From Dichotomocladium elegans (Eukaryota > Mucoromycota > Mucoromycetes > Mucorales > Lichtheimiaceae): a stretch of DNA of 64,000 nucleotides. The notes below the pieces were generated by a model. That model ran no database searches. It was not told where the DNA came from and saw only the letters and a list, made by a program, of their open reading frames with translations. Below, in pieces: positions 35,691 to 46,149 of the stretch (position 1 is its first letter; every line of letters begins with the position of its first letter). Made by a program: the position numbers and the translations under genes. The stretch is from positions 248,001-312,000 of the forward strand of contig JAIXMN010000004.1 of the NCBI GenBank assembly GCA_025716815.1. The letters run 5' to 3'.

Positions 35691-37115
35691 ATGTCCGAGA
35701 ACAATCTACTTCAGCTTGCACAGGTCATTACCGACTATCATTCATCGCCTCCATCCAGTCCGTCTTGTCAGCGGCCCATTGACGATCGGCAGCAGCAGCA
35801 GCAGCCTTTTCCTATTCGCAAGGTCAGCACATATATTTCACCCATTGTGCTTTTTAGAACAGGAGCTAATGAGTCATATTGACATTACTTATAGAATGCA
35901 TGCATTGTCTGTAGTGTCTGCTTCACTTGCTCAAAGGTAAGGCAGGTATGGCGCAAAAAGAGAGAAAAGAAGACGAAATACATATCATGATGGGACGTGC
36001 ACACACACACCCATATCCAGGTATACGGATCAACGTGTGCATGCGGTGAGGTCCAACCCCGGCGTGGCAAAAACTTACCCGAAGGCAGTCTTGATTCACG
36101 TGCCAAGAAGTTACATCCGCAGGACCAGGAGGATTATGCCTTTTCCCTCGACTGGCTCTCGCGACACGCGCATCGCATGTACAAGGATAACACAGGGCAA
36201 CTCGTCGGGCTCCGTGATCTTTCTGAGGTGTCTCTCTGCAAGGCACACAGTAGCACCTTGTACAGAGCCAAAAAACGCCACGAAAAGAATATGCACGAAA
36301 CGGCTACCACTAGCACTACTACCACTACTACTACTCCGCCATCACCGTCTTCATCCTCATCTTTGCCACCACCGAAGCAAATGCAACCTACGCATGTTAG
36401 CGCCACCGCCGCCAGTGGCGGTGGTCTAGCAGCCAAGGTCCTCGAGATCATGCATCAAGAACAATACCAACCACGCACGACACTGCGGCCTCCACCGCCG
36501 CCGCCGCCGCCGCTGCCGCCACAGGCTGATTTGCGGTTACAACCCTCAACCTCACTCAAGCGGAAGCGGCCTACTCCGCCACCGCATTCCAGTGCCTCAA
36601 CGCCGCTTTACGCCACAGCACCGCTGATGTTTCATCGCCCGTCATCCTCATCTCTGCTACCTCCACTCCACCAGGACCAGCATCAGCAGGGTGGTCGCAA
36701 CACGTCTCTCAACTCCCTCTCATCCTCGCTCCAGGAGCAGCTCTATCTCTCCAACGAACCCGTCTATAAACGCCACCCGTCTTCTCCTCCATCTCCGCCG
36801 CCTGCACTGCGTCGGCCCATCGTCGAAACTGTGTCTCTCAAGGCCATGCCGGGCCCACCTTCTTCCCCTCCTCAATACTACTTTCGGAACCTTGCAATCA
36901 CAGATTCCTTTACATTTAGAGACCTTCTTCGCGAAATTGAAATGGGACCCACTCCCCCCAACAAGCGGATCATTGTCCTAGACGACAAAAGTGAAATCCG
37001 CTACCCACTTGATCAAGCCATTCGAAACGTCATCACAAGGCCATCATCATCCCATATTGAATTGTGCGTTGGCTTGGGTGATAAGGCCTCCATCGACTGG
37101 AGTAATTATACATGA
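35691..37115 (+). CDS. Uncharacterised regulator-like protein with conserved N- and C-terminal blocks
   Basis: Exons 35691-35822 and 36021-37115, about 409 residues. The first part begins MSENNLLQLAQVITDYHSSP; after the intron a block with CACGEVQPRRGK, LDWLSRHAHRMYKDNTG and VGLRDLSEVSLCKAHSSTLY looks like a folded, Cys/His-containing domain. The middle is low complexity (Thr, Pro and Ser runs, a poly-Pro PPPPPPPPLPP, KRKRPTPPPH as a probable nuclear signal). The end is again ordered: FRNLAITDSFTFRDLLREIE, then NKRIIVLDDKSEIRYPLDQA. I do not know the family. The layout (ordered ends, disordered nuclear-type centre) suggests a transcriptional or signalling regulator; inference only. It converges with the Zn2Cys6 gene. 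Confidence 0.6.
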
Positions 37116-37308
37116 TCCTGGATGGTATGACGCATAATTAGGATGGTTGTTCTGGGACAAATGCGTGTACGGGCGGACGTGGGGATCGAGAGAGAGAGTG
37201 TGTGTGTGTGTGTGTCTAGGGAAGGGAGGGTCGGAGGGTGGGAAAAAAAAAACGCTGTGAACTTTTTTACGAATACACACATAATCTATTTTTTCTTTTT
37301 TACCCTCA

Positions 37309-40035
37309 TCATGGATGGCTACCATGCGGTTGTTGTTGAGGCGGGGACGGGCTATTGTGCAAGTAAGGACCCCAGTCATTCCAGGTCATGCCACTGGAGG
37401 CATTCCATAGCGCGACTTCAGATGATAGACTGGCTACATCAAATTGCACGTTGCTGTTGCTACCTAGGTATACGGGCTGGGAAGGGACGGATGGAGGAAA
37501 GAGGGTCAGGCCATGATAGAATAATGCATCCGCGCTAGCGCTGTAATCATGCTTCTGTGACGAGGGTAGATGGCTGACGGGAGCTTCTGCTCTGTCACAA
37601 AGACCGCTTTCGAAGGACTCGGATTGCGCTGTGCCAAAATCTCGCTTTCGAGATTCCGGCTGCTGTTGCTGCTGTAGGAGCAAAGGCTGATCCATCTGAA
37701 CCGAAAACCGCGCCGCCAATGACATCAGTAACTTAGCAGGCCGGCTGTCACGGTAAGTCTCATCTTTAGTGTAGATATAGGCACATCTTGCCAGATTCTT
37801 TGCACCCAGGTCACGCAGGTACTCGTTCTCGCCCTTTGCATTGAATAAGAACACCAAAGCTGCTTGAAATACAGAACTTTGATTTTAGGTTTATATGTGA
37901 ATTACTCTGCCATTCACTTACTAAGACACAATGCTCCACGGCAAACAAATATATCCGCAAGCTTCGCCTTCCTCCACATACTCGATGATTTTAGTAGCGG
38001 ATGTTGTGGAAGCACTCAGAGCCTGCAGTGCATGTTGTATGTTGTTTGGATCATGGTTTCCCAGCGAAGAACGATGAAGAAGGATTTGCATGCAGTGGTA
38101 GTAAATCATCATGGCACGGTTCCACGGCGCGGCTTGTTGATCCAAGTTGGAATAGTCTGCTATAAACTTCGCAGCCCATTCCGCTAAGCTGATATCGATT
38201 TCGGCGATAATGGCGGGATAGATCTGCTGTCCTTTGGGCGAGTTCAACGTATGCAAGACCCTGCCCAGTATCTTTGCCAAGTGGCAATTCGCAACAAAGG
38301 ACTTGTATGTCTCTCTTTTTTCGGCCACATCCTCCTCGGCATCCAGCAAGATCTGTGGCATAAACCCCGATGCCTCTGGGTCCCGAGCATAAAGGCAGTG
38401 CGGGAACTCCAATTCGTAAGGTGTCGGTATCTCAACGTCGAAATCATCATCGTTCACTGTTACTCTATATACTTCTTCATGAATGTCCACCGTTCCTGCA
38501 AAGACACCCCGCGTTACTTACGGACGACCTAGCTCTGCGGAGATTTCCCGATCCAAAATGTAGGCCGCATACCAGACTCGACGTCGAAGCTCGATTTCAG
38601 TTTCTGGTAGCCTCCAACGCGACGAGCTTCGGTGCAGTCCCAGATCTTGAGCCTAAGGTATAAGATTGAGCATCCCAATAACGCTGTCCTTCGCCAGACG
38701 CAGCCTTTTTCCTCTCATATGGTCACATACCATGCGAATAGCCTAGAGAGAGCAATAAGAGAAATATTGGCAAAAGCATGATCAGCGGCCATTGACACCC
38801 CATCACACCACAGAACAGAGGTCCTCATTTTCTTACAGTTCCACAAGTAAACCTGTAAACATGAAATGGATCAGGCTCAGCATCGTAATAATCGTTTGTT
38901 TCAAATACCATTGTAGCATATCATCATCTTTATCTTGAGACGTGTTCACAAATGTAGCAAGCAGGATCAAAGTCTGGATGGTGCTGATCTTGGAACGGCG
39001 ATAGACAATCGTCAATAGCTTTTCAGCCTTTTCTCTAAAAACCTGGTGCAATGAGAGGAGGGTCTCTGGCGAAACTCCATATCGCATTATAGGGTTCCCT
39101 TCTCTGATCATGAATTGACAGGCGATGGCGCAGATGGCATATACCAGATACTCATCTGGCGGGTGGGGGTTCTGAAAATAGTACTGTTCCAGGAAGACGA
39201 TCTTGCTGATCATAGGAGCGTAGGGATGAACGTGACGAAAATATCTATTGAAGAAAATATGAGTTAGTTGATGTGCTTTTTCTTCTTCGTTAGTGATCTG
39301 TTTCTCGTACGCTTGGATCATGGCATCAGCTAGGTGATGTGTCACCGCAGGTATGTCAGAAAAGAGGATGAACCTTTGGAGCGGGAAGGACTTGTTTACG
39401 GTGTTTTCTTTTTGGCCAGAGTATGCATCTTTGCTCTTTAGAATGACGTGCTCATCTAGGTCATCATTCAGCTTCTGTCCGTATGTCTGTTGGTCTTCAT
39501 GGGCTTTCTGGTCAAGCATATGAAACCCTGCTGAGCCGCCAATATAGAGCGTCTTTTCGTAATCGGATAAACCAAGTTGATTCATGTTATCTGTTAGGGT
39601 TGCCGTAGGATCTCGGTCGTTATTGCAGAGGGCTTGGCCCGAGCTGGATATGCAGCCCGACGTTGTGGTACTCTTGTCTCGAATGCTGCTAGTACCACCA
39701 CTACTATCGAGCCGTTTGACCCGGTTCTCCAGAGCTTCAAAGTGGATCGCCTGGACCGTCTCCGAAAGGACAGGTTGACCAACGTTGCAGTTAATGCCAA
39801 GATTATTACAAGCGCTGCAAGGCCAAGTTTCGTCGGCATTGCATCTCGTCTTCCGCTTTCGGCAGTAATCACAGCTTCGTTTGGCGCGTGTTCTCTTGGG
39901 CGTCGTCGGTGTAGGCGTGATGCTAGCACCTGGCATCGGGAGGATCATGGGAAGATGTCGCCTAATTTGTCGCTGTTGCTTGAGTCGATTCTGTGTCATC
40001 GAGGACGTGCTTTCTTCTCTATGGGCATTGTTCAT
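37309..40035 (-). CDS. Zn2Cys6 transcription factor with fungal-specific (MHR) domain
   Basis: Six exons: 40035-38909, 38852-38837, 38742-38731, 38652-38522, 38464-37922 and 37876-37309. The zinc cluster near residue 55 reads RSCDYCRKRKTRCNADETWP, followed by CSACNNLGINC, the Cys6 spacing of Gal4-type DNA-binding proteins. The middle homology region is clear: IRMAQDLGLHRSS, RRRVWYAAYILDREISAELG and, across the next intron, GRPVTVNDDDFDVEIP. The second and third exons are only 16 and 12 nt but are required for frame and for the conserved GTAIRMAQDLGLHR line. A polyglutamine/Ser-rich tail (LLLQQQQQPESRKRDF) may be an activation region. Target genes cannot be inferred from context. The ATG used lies 40 residues before the cluster's basic flank. 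Confidence 0.9.
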
Positions 40036-41393
40036 GTAGGAATCGGAAAAGAAGGTAAGATAATGGTTTGCGATAATCTTATCTATGATGAAAAAATGCT
40101 AAATTCGTCGGAGTGTGCCTGGCAACGCTTATGACTAAGGCGGTTATTCCAAGCTATCATAGTACATAATGTACTCTGTCTTACAGATGATGAGATTCAT
40201 TTTGCGTAGTATGCCTACAAATATGCGCTATGAGAAACAAACCGAATGGGAGAGAGAGAAAGAGAAAGAGAGAGAGCACTACCCATCAACAGGGGTTATG
40301 CCCATCATTGTACTAAAATGCATTGCGCATTACAAAATGCACAAGGGGTCAGCAAACATTTGTTTCTAGCTTCGTGGTTTTATGAACGCCAGACCCGACA
40401 GAGTGCCGATCAAAGATATCCAAAAAGTATCTAGCGCCTGCCTCTCTTTCTCGCTCTACCTCTTCTCCGCAGTTCCTGGCAAACATCCTTTGTTATCACC
40501 TCTTTCAAAAGAACTCTAAAGATAAGCTCCGCTTGGTAGTATTTTAACGTGTCGCGTTTAATTCCCACATTCCCGACCCATTTCCGAACCCTCCCACTCC
40601 CGGTCTCGTCTCTTTCTTCTTCTGCTCTACACGGACTGCTGTCTGACGGTTCATAAAATATATAAAGAGCAGGAGGAAGAAAGATATCATGAAGAGATTG
40701 TGCGTTTTCTACTTATCCCCGTTCTGCCTTCCCCCCCCCCAAAAAAAAAAACGCGTCGGTCCAAAGAAGATTGCGCTATTTGCCAAACGGAGCCTAATTA
40801 ATTCAATGCAGTTTATTCGGACAGGACCCAGATTAACCCTAAACGAGTCCCTGCGTACGCGTTTGTTTTCATATAGGAGAGAACTTGGTTGAAGATGCAA
40901 GTCTTATTTTAATACGGCAAGTCGAGAATCTTCCTTCTTATTGCGAAAGGGCGAAAAAAAAAAGGAGCAGTACCCCCGTTGTTTCTCGAACATACAAAGA
41001 AAGAGTGGGAAGTGAGCAAGGTGCGATGATCGACACACAGCCACGCATATGCACCAAAAAGCGCCCACATGCTACTTGTTTTACTCCATTTCCTTCGTAC
41101 ATATTCGAACCTTTTCGTGATTCACATGTCTATGATTAAGTGATATTGAGTAAACAGATGATCTGATTGAAATGAACGTGAGTCCAGTGAAGCTCATTCG
41201 ATTGGGTCGCTCTACCTTGTATACTATGTACGCGTGCAGCGAAAAGTTTCATTCATCCATCTTGTCAATCCTTCCGCACCACCCCCCCCCACACACACAC
41301 ACCCCTCAACTTCTGAAATTGCCTAAGGATCTAAGCCATTTCAGAATATGTTCAAACATATCTTCCTCTTTCTTTTTACTTTCAAAGAATCTC
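40036..41393. other. Divergent promoter interval
   Basis: Lies between the Zn2Cys6 and PAS-GATA genes, which diverge. It has GA-repeats near 40245-40275, C10/A10 homopolymers near 40730-40750 and C9/(CA)n near 41282-41300. No supported gene. Confidence 0.45.
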
Positions 41394-41918
41394 ATGTTGA
41401 CTCGTCGTCGCTGCTTCTGGTCACTCTTGGACGCCACTAGCTTGACCTTTGCTTATGTATCTCCAGGCGTCCCAGTCACAGCACGCGAGCAGCTCATGTC
41501 GCTGTCGCTCTTTGACTTGATGCATCCAGACGAGGTCGATCTTGCTCAAGTGGACTGGATTAAATTTGTCCACGCAAAGAGCTTAAGCGGGTCCATTACA
41601 CGGTAGATATGGTGTTTGGGGGGTGGGAGTAGAGCACATGGGGCGTTCCCTCTCTGTTCCGATAGATAATGTGAGGGGAAGGAGGAGACGCTCATACCGT
41701 ACGGTACAATTGGCTTCTTTATTTGCATAAATGCATAGTCTCTTTTCTCTCTCCCGCCTACTCTCCTCATTCACCACCACCCAAAAAAGGTACAAAATTT
41801 TAAAGCCTAATAACAATAATCTTTCTTTAGATGTCGCATACGTCAGTTACCATGTTATGCTGCTCAGGTCTGCTACCTTCCCAACCGATCGGATCCATCA
41901 TGAGCTAAGCTAATATCA

Positions 41919-41949
<31 letters not shown>

Positions 41950-43142
41950 GGTATTTAGCCTGAATGGATTATCGTCAATATCGTTATGTATGTCGTTGGA
42001 GAAGACGCATTCATCTTTGCATTCTTCCATTTCGATGAAAACGGTATATACAATGAACCATCTTGACTATGATACGTAGTATCTGTCTAACCGTGCAGCT
42101 ATGTACGTATCAATCAATAGTAGCTTGCGGAGAGATGCATTTCGATAGCAGGGTATGCTCTATGACCATGTGTGCCCTTTTGAAGGTGTGACGCAGCTGC
42201 CTTAACCCTTCCCTTATTCAACAGGAAGCAACCCTAGCGAGTGAAGTCATCCGTCGACCACAGTCTATTCAGCAAACGTGCTGCACCGTTCTTCGCATCT
42301 TTGACAGCCGCACAAGAACCATGCTCCTGTCATCGTCGTCGTCGTCGTCACTCTCATCAGGAAGGCACCAGCCTAAGGATCAGCTCTCTTTGGACAAAGC
42401 GGGTGGCACGCCATCATGCGTGTCTTGCATCCACCGGAAGACACATATCATCGATAATACATCTGGGCAACCAACGCGCGCTGATCATCTCATCATTCCC
42501 TACGGTGACATTATCTTTGTCTTGACCCGACCTGAACCGTCGCCAGAAAAAAATTCGTAATGCAATAATATATGCTATTATGTATATGTAGATAGTGGGT
42601 GAGTGAGTAAGAGCTCGTTAATTGATTCTAGCTCCCCCCCCTCCAAAAAAATCATACAACAGAACCTGCAGCAAAACACTCGATATGGCTAGCATTATGG
42701 GTTTAGCCCCATGGACGGTCGGCGAACAGCTGCCCCTAGTCCATCGTAATTTCACTGGCACCGAAGCTATACGTTCACCTTCAGTATCAAGTAGTAACGG
42801 TACCTCTACTCCTGTAAATCAACGACGGCTCACTAGCGCCGCCATCGACAAACTGCTGTCATCGCCTTCCACAAGCTATCCATCGAAACACAATGAGCCT
42901 CTTGCCCATCCGGCCATACACGCACATCCAACACAATGCGAAGCATGCGGCACACGGACCAGCCCCGAATGGCGCAAGGGTCCCTCAGGTTCTAGAACGT
43001 AAGGTGCTCTGCAGAAAAATCCAATGCTTCGTTGCTCATCCTTGCTCGAAACGATAGACTATGCAACGCATGCGGGCTACGATACAGACGCTCCATTACC
43101 CGTAACGAACGAAAGACACGGAACTACTACAACAGGGGTTAA
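41394..43142 (+). CDS. White-collar-2-like PAS and GATA zinc-finger protein
   Basis: Proposed exons 41394-41602, 41831-41867, 41959-42043, 42229-42556, 42663-42998 and 43058-43142. The N-terminal half is a PAS domain: ATSLTFAYVSPGV, LMSLSLFDLMHPDE, SGSITRCRIR and, in a separate exon, NIVMYVVGEDAFIFAFFHFD. A later LRIFDSRTRTMLL block is also seen in WC-2-type proteins. The C-terminus is one GATA finger CEAC-x18-CNAC with SPEWRKGPSG and GLRYRRSITRNER. PAS plus a single x18 GATA finger is the architecture of WC-2, the partner of blue-light receptor WC-1, so a role in light-regulated transcription is likely. The start, the second exon and the 42663 acceptor are the least certain; the latter is one of two in-frame choices. 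It could be another WC-2 paralogue, as early-diverging fungi carry several. Confidence 0.75.
41919..41946 (+). repeat. (AT)14 microsatellite
   Basis: A perfect AT dinucleotide run of 28 bases within the second intron of the PAS-GATA gene, just before the acceptor at 41958. Confidence 0.9.
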
Positions 43143-43276
43143 TTCAAATAGCAATACTATTACTGTTGCGTTAATATGCATTATCCTCAATTAAGCTGAT
43201 TCGAATTAAAACTCATAGATCATTGCTGCGATTGATATCTACGATATCTGTCATAAAATGTGACGCGAAAGATGGA

Positions 43277-44586
43277 TTATCTTGGAATAAGAACTTTGCG
43301 TCTGGTCTTGGGGATCTCATCCTCATCGACGTCTGTCTCGCTCCCGCTCTGAGCCGTAGGTTTGTCGGATTGTGGTTGTGATATAGGCTGTTTTCCTCTT
43401 TTCCGTTTACCGTTCCTAAAAGGTTCTTGTAAATGCCATATGTTGCCTATTACGGGCATTTTTCCCCTCGACGCACCTACCCTCCAGGTGTCTCCACTCC
43501 AATTGGCTGTAGTTGTGGCTGTTCTGTGCTGAGCTCAGACGACTCTATCAAGGCTTCTATAATGATCCACAATGAGATGTAATCCACAATAGGCAGAAAA
43601 GTAAATCTCACTTAGTCGATCTCGCTCTTTCATCACCTGCCGAATACGTCGTTTTTTCCTATTTAAAATTTCTTTAAACTGCAAAAGGCCGGTCAACATT
43701 TTTTCGTTCAGAGAAACGTTCTGCAAGACTTGCTTGTTGGATCATAACAACGTCTGCGTCTATTTTTCCGTTTTCCATTCGCTCGATTTGATGCTCCATG
43801 GTCTTCTTCAATTCACAAAGATCATTGTTTCGCTGCGCCATCGCTTGCTGGACTGTCTATAGAGTATTTTTGGTATTCAGTAACTAAAAGTATGTTGAAA
43901 GGTAGAAGGTCCTGTTTTACCATGAAGCGCGAGCACTGATCGACTGTATCTTCCAGCCACTGAGTGATCATCTTTGGCTTATCCTTTTCAGAAACGATCG
44001 GGATCTCGAAGTGTCCAAGCTCGTACTTTGCATATATAAAAAGATAGGGAAGCTATAGCGTTATACAACTTCTTTCTTTTCCCTATTCAGTAAGACGGTA
44101 AGATGAAGTACTCACCGGAAGTTTTCCTTTCATGAAGGTGAGGAGAGAAACCTTTTATTTTCCAGTCCAACGTGAGTTATTCGTTTCTTGGCATAAATAG
44201 TGAATGACTTTACCGTGCATTTTTTAGCGTGATCTGTCGTCACCTTCCACTTGAGCGGCTGCCCGTCGTATTCGCTTTCTCCCTGCAGTCCTGCAACTAC
44301 CACTTTATTGAGCTCGTCTATAGCCCTGTCGTCTTTCAGAAAATTATCAAGGTCTTTGCGTGTAACTAGGGCATATTGCAAAATCAGCTTTACGCATGGT
44401 TCCCTAAATTGCGATCGATGTGCGGATCTTTTTACCCGGACCAGACCAATATGTTGTCCCATCCGTTAATGTAAGGTTGCAGATCGTGATCTTGTCAGCT
44501 TTCGAGAAATCAAGGTTGTTTAACCAGTGGCAATTAAAGTAGCACTTGAGCGACTTGTGGTTATTCTTGTAGAAATAATGAACCAT
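43277..44586 (-). CDS. XRCC4: Probable XRCC4, DNA ligase IV partner in end joining
   Basis: A multi-exon gene; exons I could place are 44586-44436, 44365-44214, 44151-44116, 44052-43921 and from 43856, with further exons ending at 43277. The N-terminal head has ITICNLTLTDGTTYWSGPV, which matches the LTDGxxAWTG strand of XRCC4, then DLDNFLKDDRAIDELNKVVV and a beta strand WKVTTDHAKKC. After VSLLTFMKGKLP and LGHFEIPIVSE comes a long helix (MAQRNNDLCELKKTMEHQIE and NRKKRRIRQVMKERDRLS) that would be the dimeric coiled coil. The tail is acidic then basic (ETDVDEDEIPKTRRKVLIPR). XRCC4 proteins are poorly conserved, so this rests on domain order and one motif. The junction near 43740 is unresolved: two frames meet without a strong donor. 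XLF or PAXX are alternatives. Confidence 0.5.
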
Positions 44587-44773
44587 CTCTTGAGGTTCAA
44601 AGAGAAAGAAACCCGCAGACACCTTATATATTTATTCGCACTCAGCTTGCATGATGTGCTCTTTAGCCGAGCAGAGTGACATAGATGAACAGGAGGAAAC
44701 CCCTCTTGTATGTTTCGGGTCGATAAGCTGTTTTGAATGTCCTTTTGTTCTGAAAATAAATAGATTATATTAG

Positions 44774-45678
44774 CTAAAGTAGTGGCTGTTGCGAATTACT
44801 GCTAATAAGATCGTTATTGTTATCTCCTAATGGTGATACAGAAGCTCCATGGTGAAGCGCCAGTTGATTCTGATAGGATAAGAACGCATTCCAGCCCACT
44901 GAAATCGTACTGTTGAGCAAAGGCCGAAAAGGTGGCGGCACAAACATGAAGCTGACAAAATTCACCATAGGCCAAACGCAGTATGCATTACGAAGGAGTG
45001 TAAAGAAGGACTACTCGGACTATGAGTGGTTGGGTTGTTGGCTTGCCTCTCTCCCCTCCCCCCACCCCACCAATTGCATACTGTTCTGAATTTGTTTTGC
45101 AGTTCCAAGAATGATCGACCCTCCAGGACACTGATGCTTGTCAGAAACACTCCCTGGAAGAATGGCATGAAAACTATCGAATCAATTGCAAGCCGCACAA
45201 GTACGCCTATATCCCTCATTGTCTTTGAGCCGGAATGCAAGGAGTGGTCGATAATAATCTGGATGATTCCCTCACCTTTAAAGTGAGACTGGACAGTGAC
45301 CTTCCTGTTCAGAACCCCAAGCCAGGTCCCGATCAAAGGACCGGCAATGCAAGAACCATAAACGATCGCTCTCAAAGTACGGGGCCAATCATGATGTTCC
45401 TTTTTCTCAATGCATTCCTGTGCCACAGTGTCACCCAAGGTGAACATGCATCCTAAAAAAGCAGATGAGAAAGATGTTTCTCGTTCATCCAATTCAGCCA
45501 CATCCTGCCTGATTGCGCTGCAAAAGTTCGGATTGGACTGACCGTTAATTGCTGCTGATAAGCCTGAAGTAGTCGATTCATCGGTGGAGTGTGGAGTGTT
45601 GGGGAGGGGGAGGTGGGCGAAAGCTGTGGACTTTTTTTGGAGTCCTGTCAAGGGCGGCGCATCAACACACACATCCAT
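44774..45678 (-). CDS. Mpv17/PMP22-family membrane protein
   Basis: Two exons, 45678-45082 and 45010-44774, about 277 residues. It has four membrane spans. Family features are FTLGDTVAQECIEKKEHHDW near the first span, RAIVYGSCIAGPLIGTWLGV, and in exon 2 CVWPMVNFVSFMFVPPPFRP then ISVGWNAFLSYQNQ, the Mpv17 signature WP-x-xx-NF-x-x-VP-xx-R ... WN-x-x-LS. The members form channels in the inner mitochondrial membrane or peroxisome. The N-terminal about 75 residues are Ser/Thr rich and not typical; the true start could lie further in. The intron is GT-AG and joins FRT to SFFTLLRNAY in frame. Confidence 0.88.
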
Positions 45679-46149
45679 TCATACGGCTAGCAATTAAAAG
45701 AGACATTACTGGCAACATATCCCCTTTTCGAAACAATTCAATTTACGTCTATGCCCACACCCATCCAGTTAACCCAGGTATGCGCTGGTGATTACCTACA
45801 TGGACGTTGGAGAATCAGAAGCTAGGTGAACACAGCTGATGACGGGGAAATCACATGACCGTGGCAAGGAACTTGAGATTAGCCAGTCTACAAAGGGCAA
45901 TGGGTGGCAAGTTCGAATAGATTCATGATGGTCAAAAACATAAAAGAAAGAAGAGGGATGATCTCATTATATGTTTAAACTCTCTTCTATGTATCGCACT
46001 CTTCGGTACCCCAGTATTTAATATCAATCTTTTCGTCGCCCTCCCACGCATTTGTGACAGAGACAGGACAATAAGTCGGCTCACTGTTATTCCCCAACAC
46101 ACAGTAGGTAGATAGGCAACTACAAGAACAATGTCGTCAAGCTTTAAAG
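45679..46149. other. Interval upstream of the Mpv17-like gene
   Basis: No supported gene; a few short frames and a plausible promoter for the minus-strand gene. Confidence 0.4.

Noticed and set aside
38465..38521. Apparent 26-nt intron (GTAAGT to TTTGCAG) in the Zn2Cys6 gene
   Set aside because: The early acceptor gives a wrong frame and too short an intron; the next acceptor (TATATAG at 38465) gives a 57-nt intron and the conserved GRPVTVNDDDFD line.
44116..44214. Read-through of the XRCC4-like exon to a stop (continuing LENKRFLSSPS)
   Set aside because: A GTAAAG donor at 44213 and AAAAG acceptor at 44152 give a 62-nt intron that keeps the protein open.
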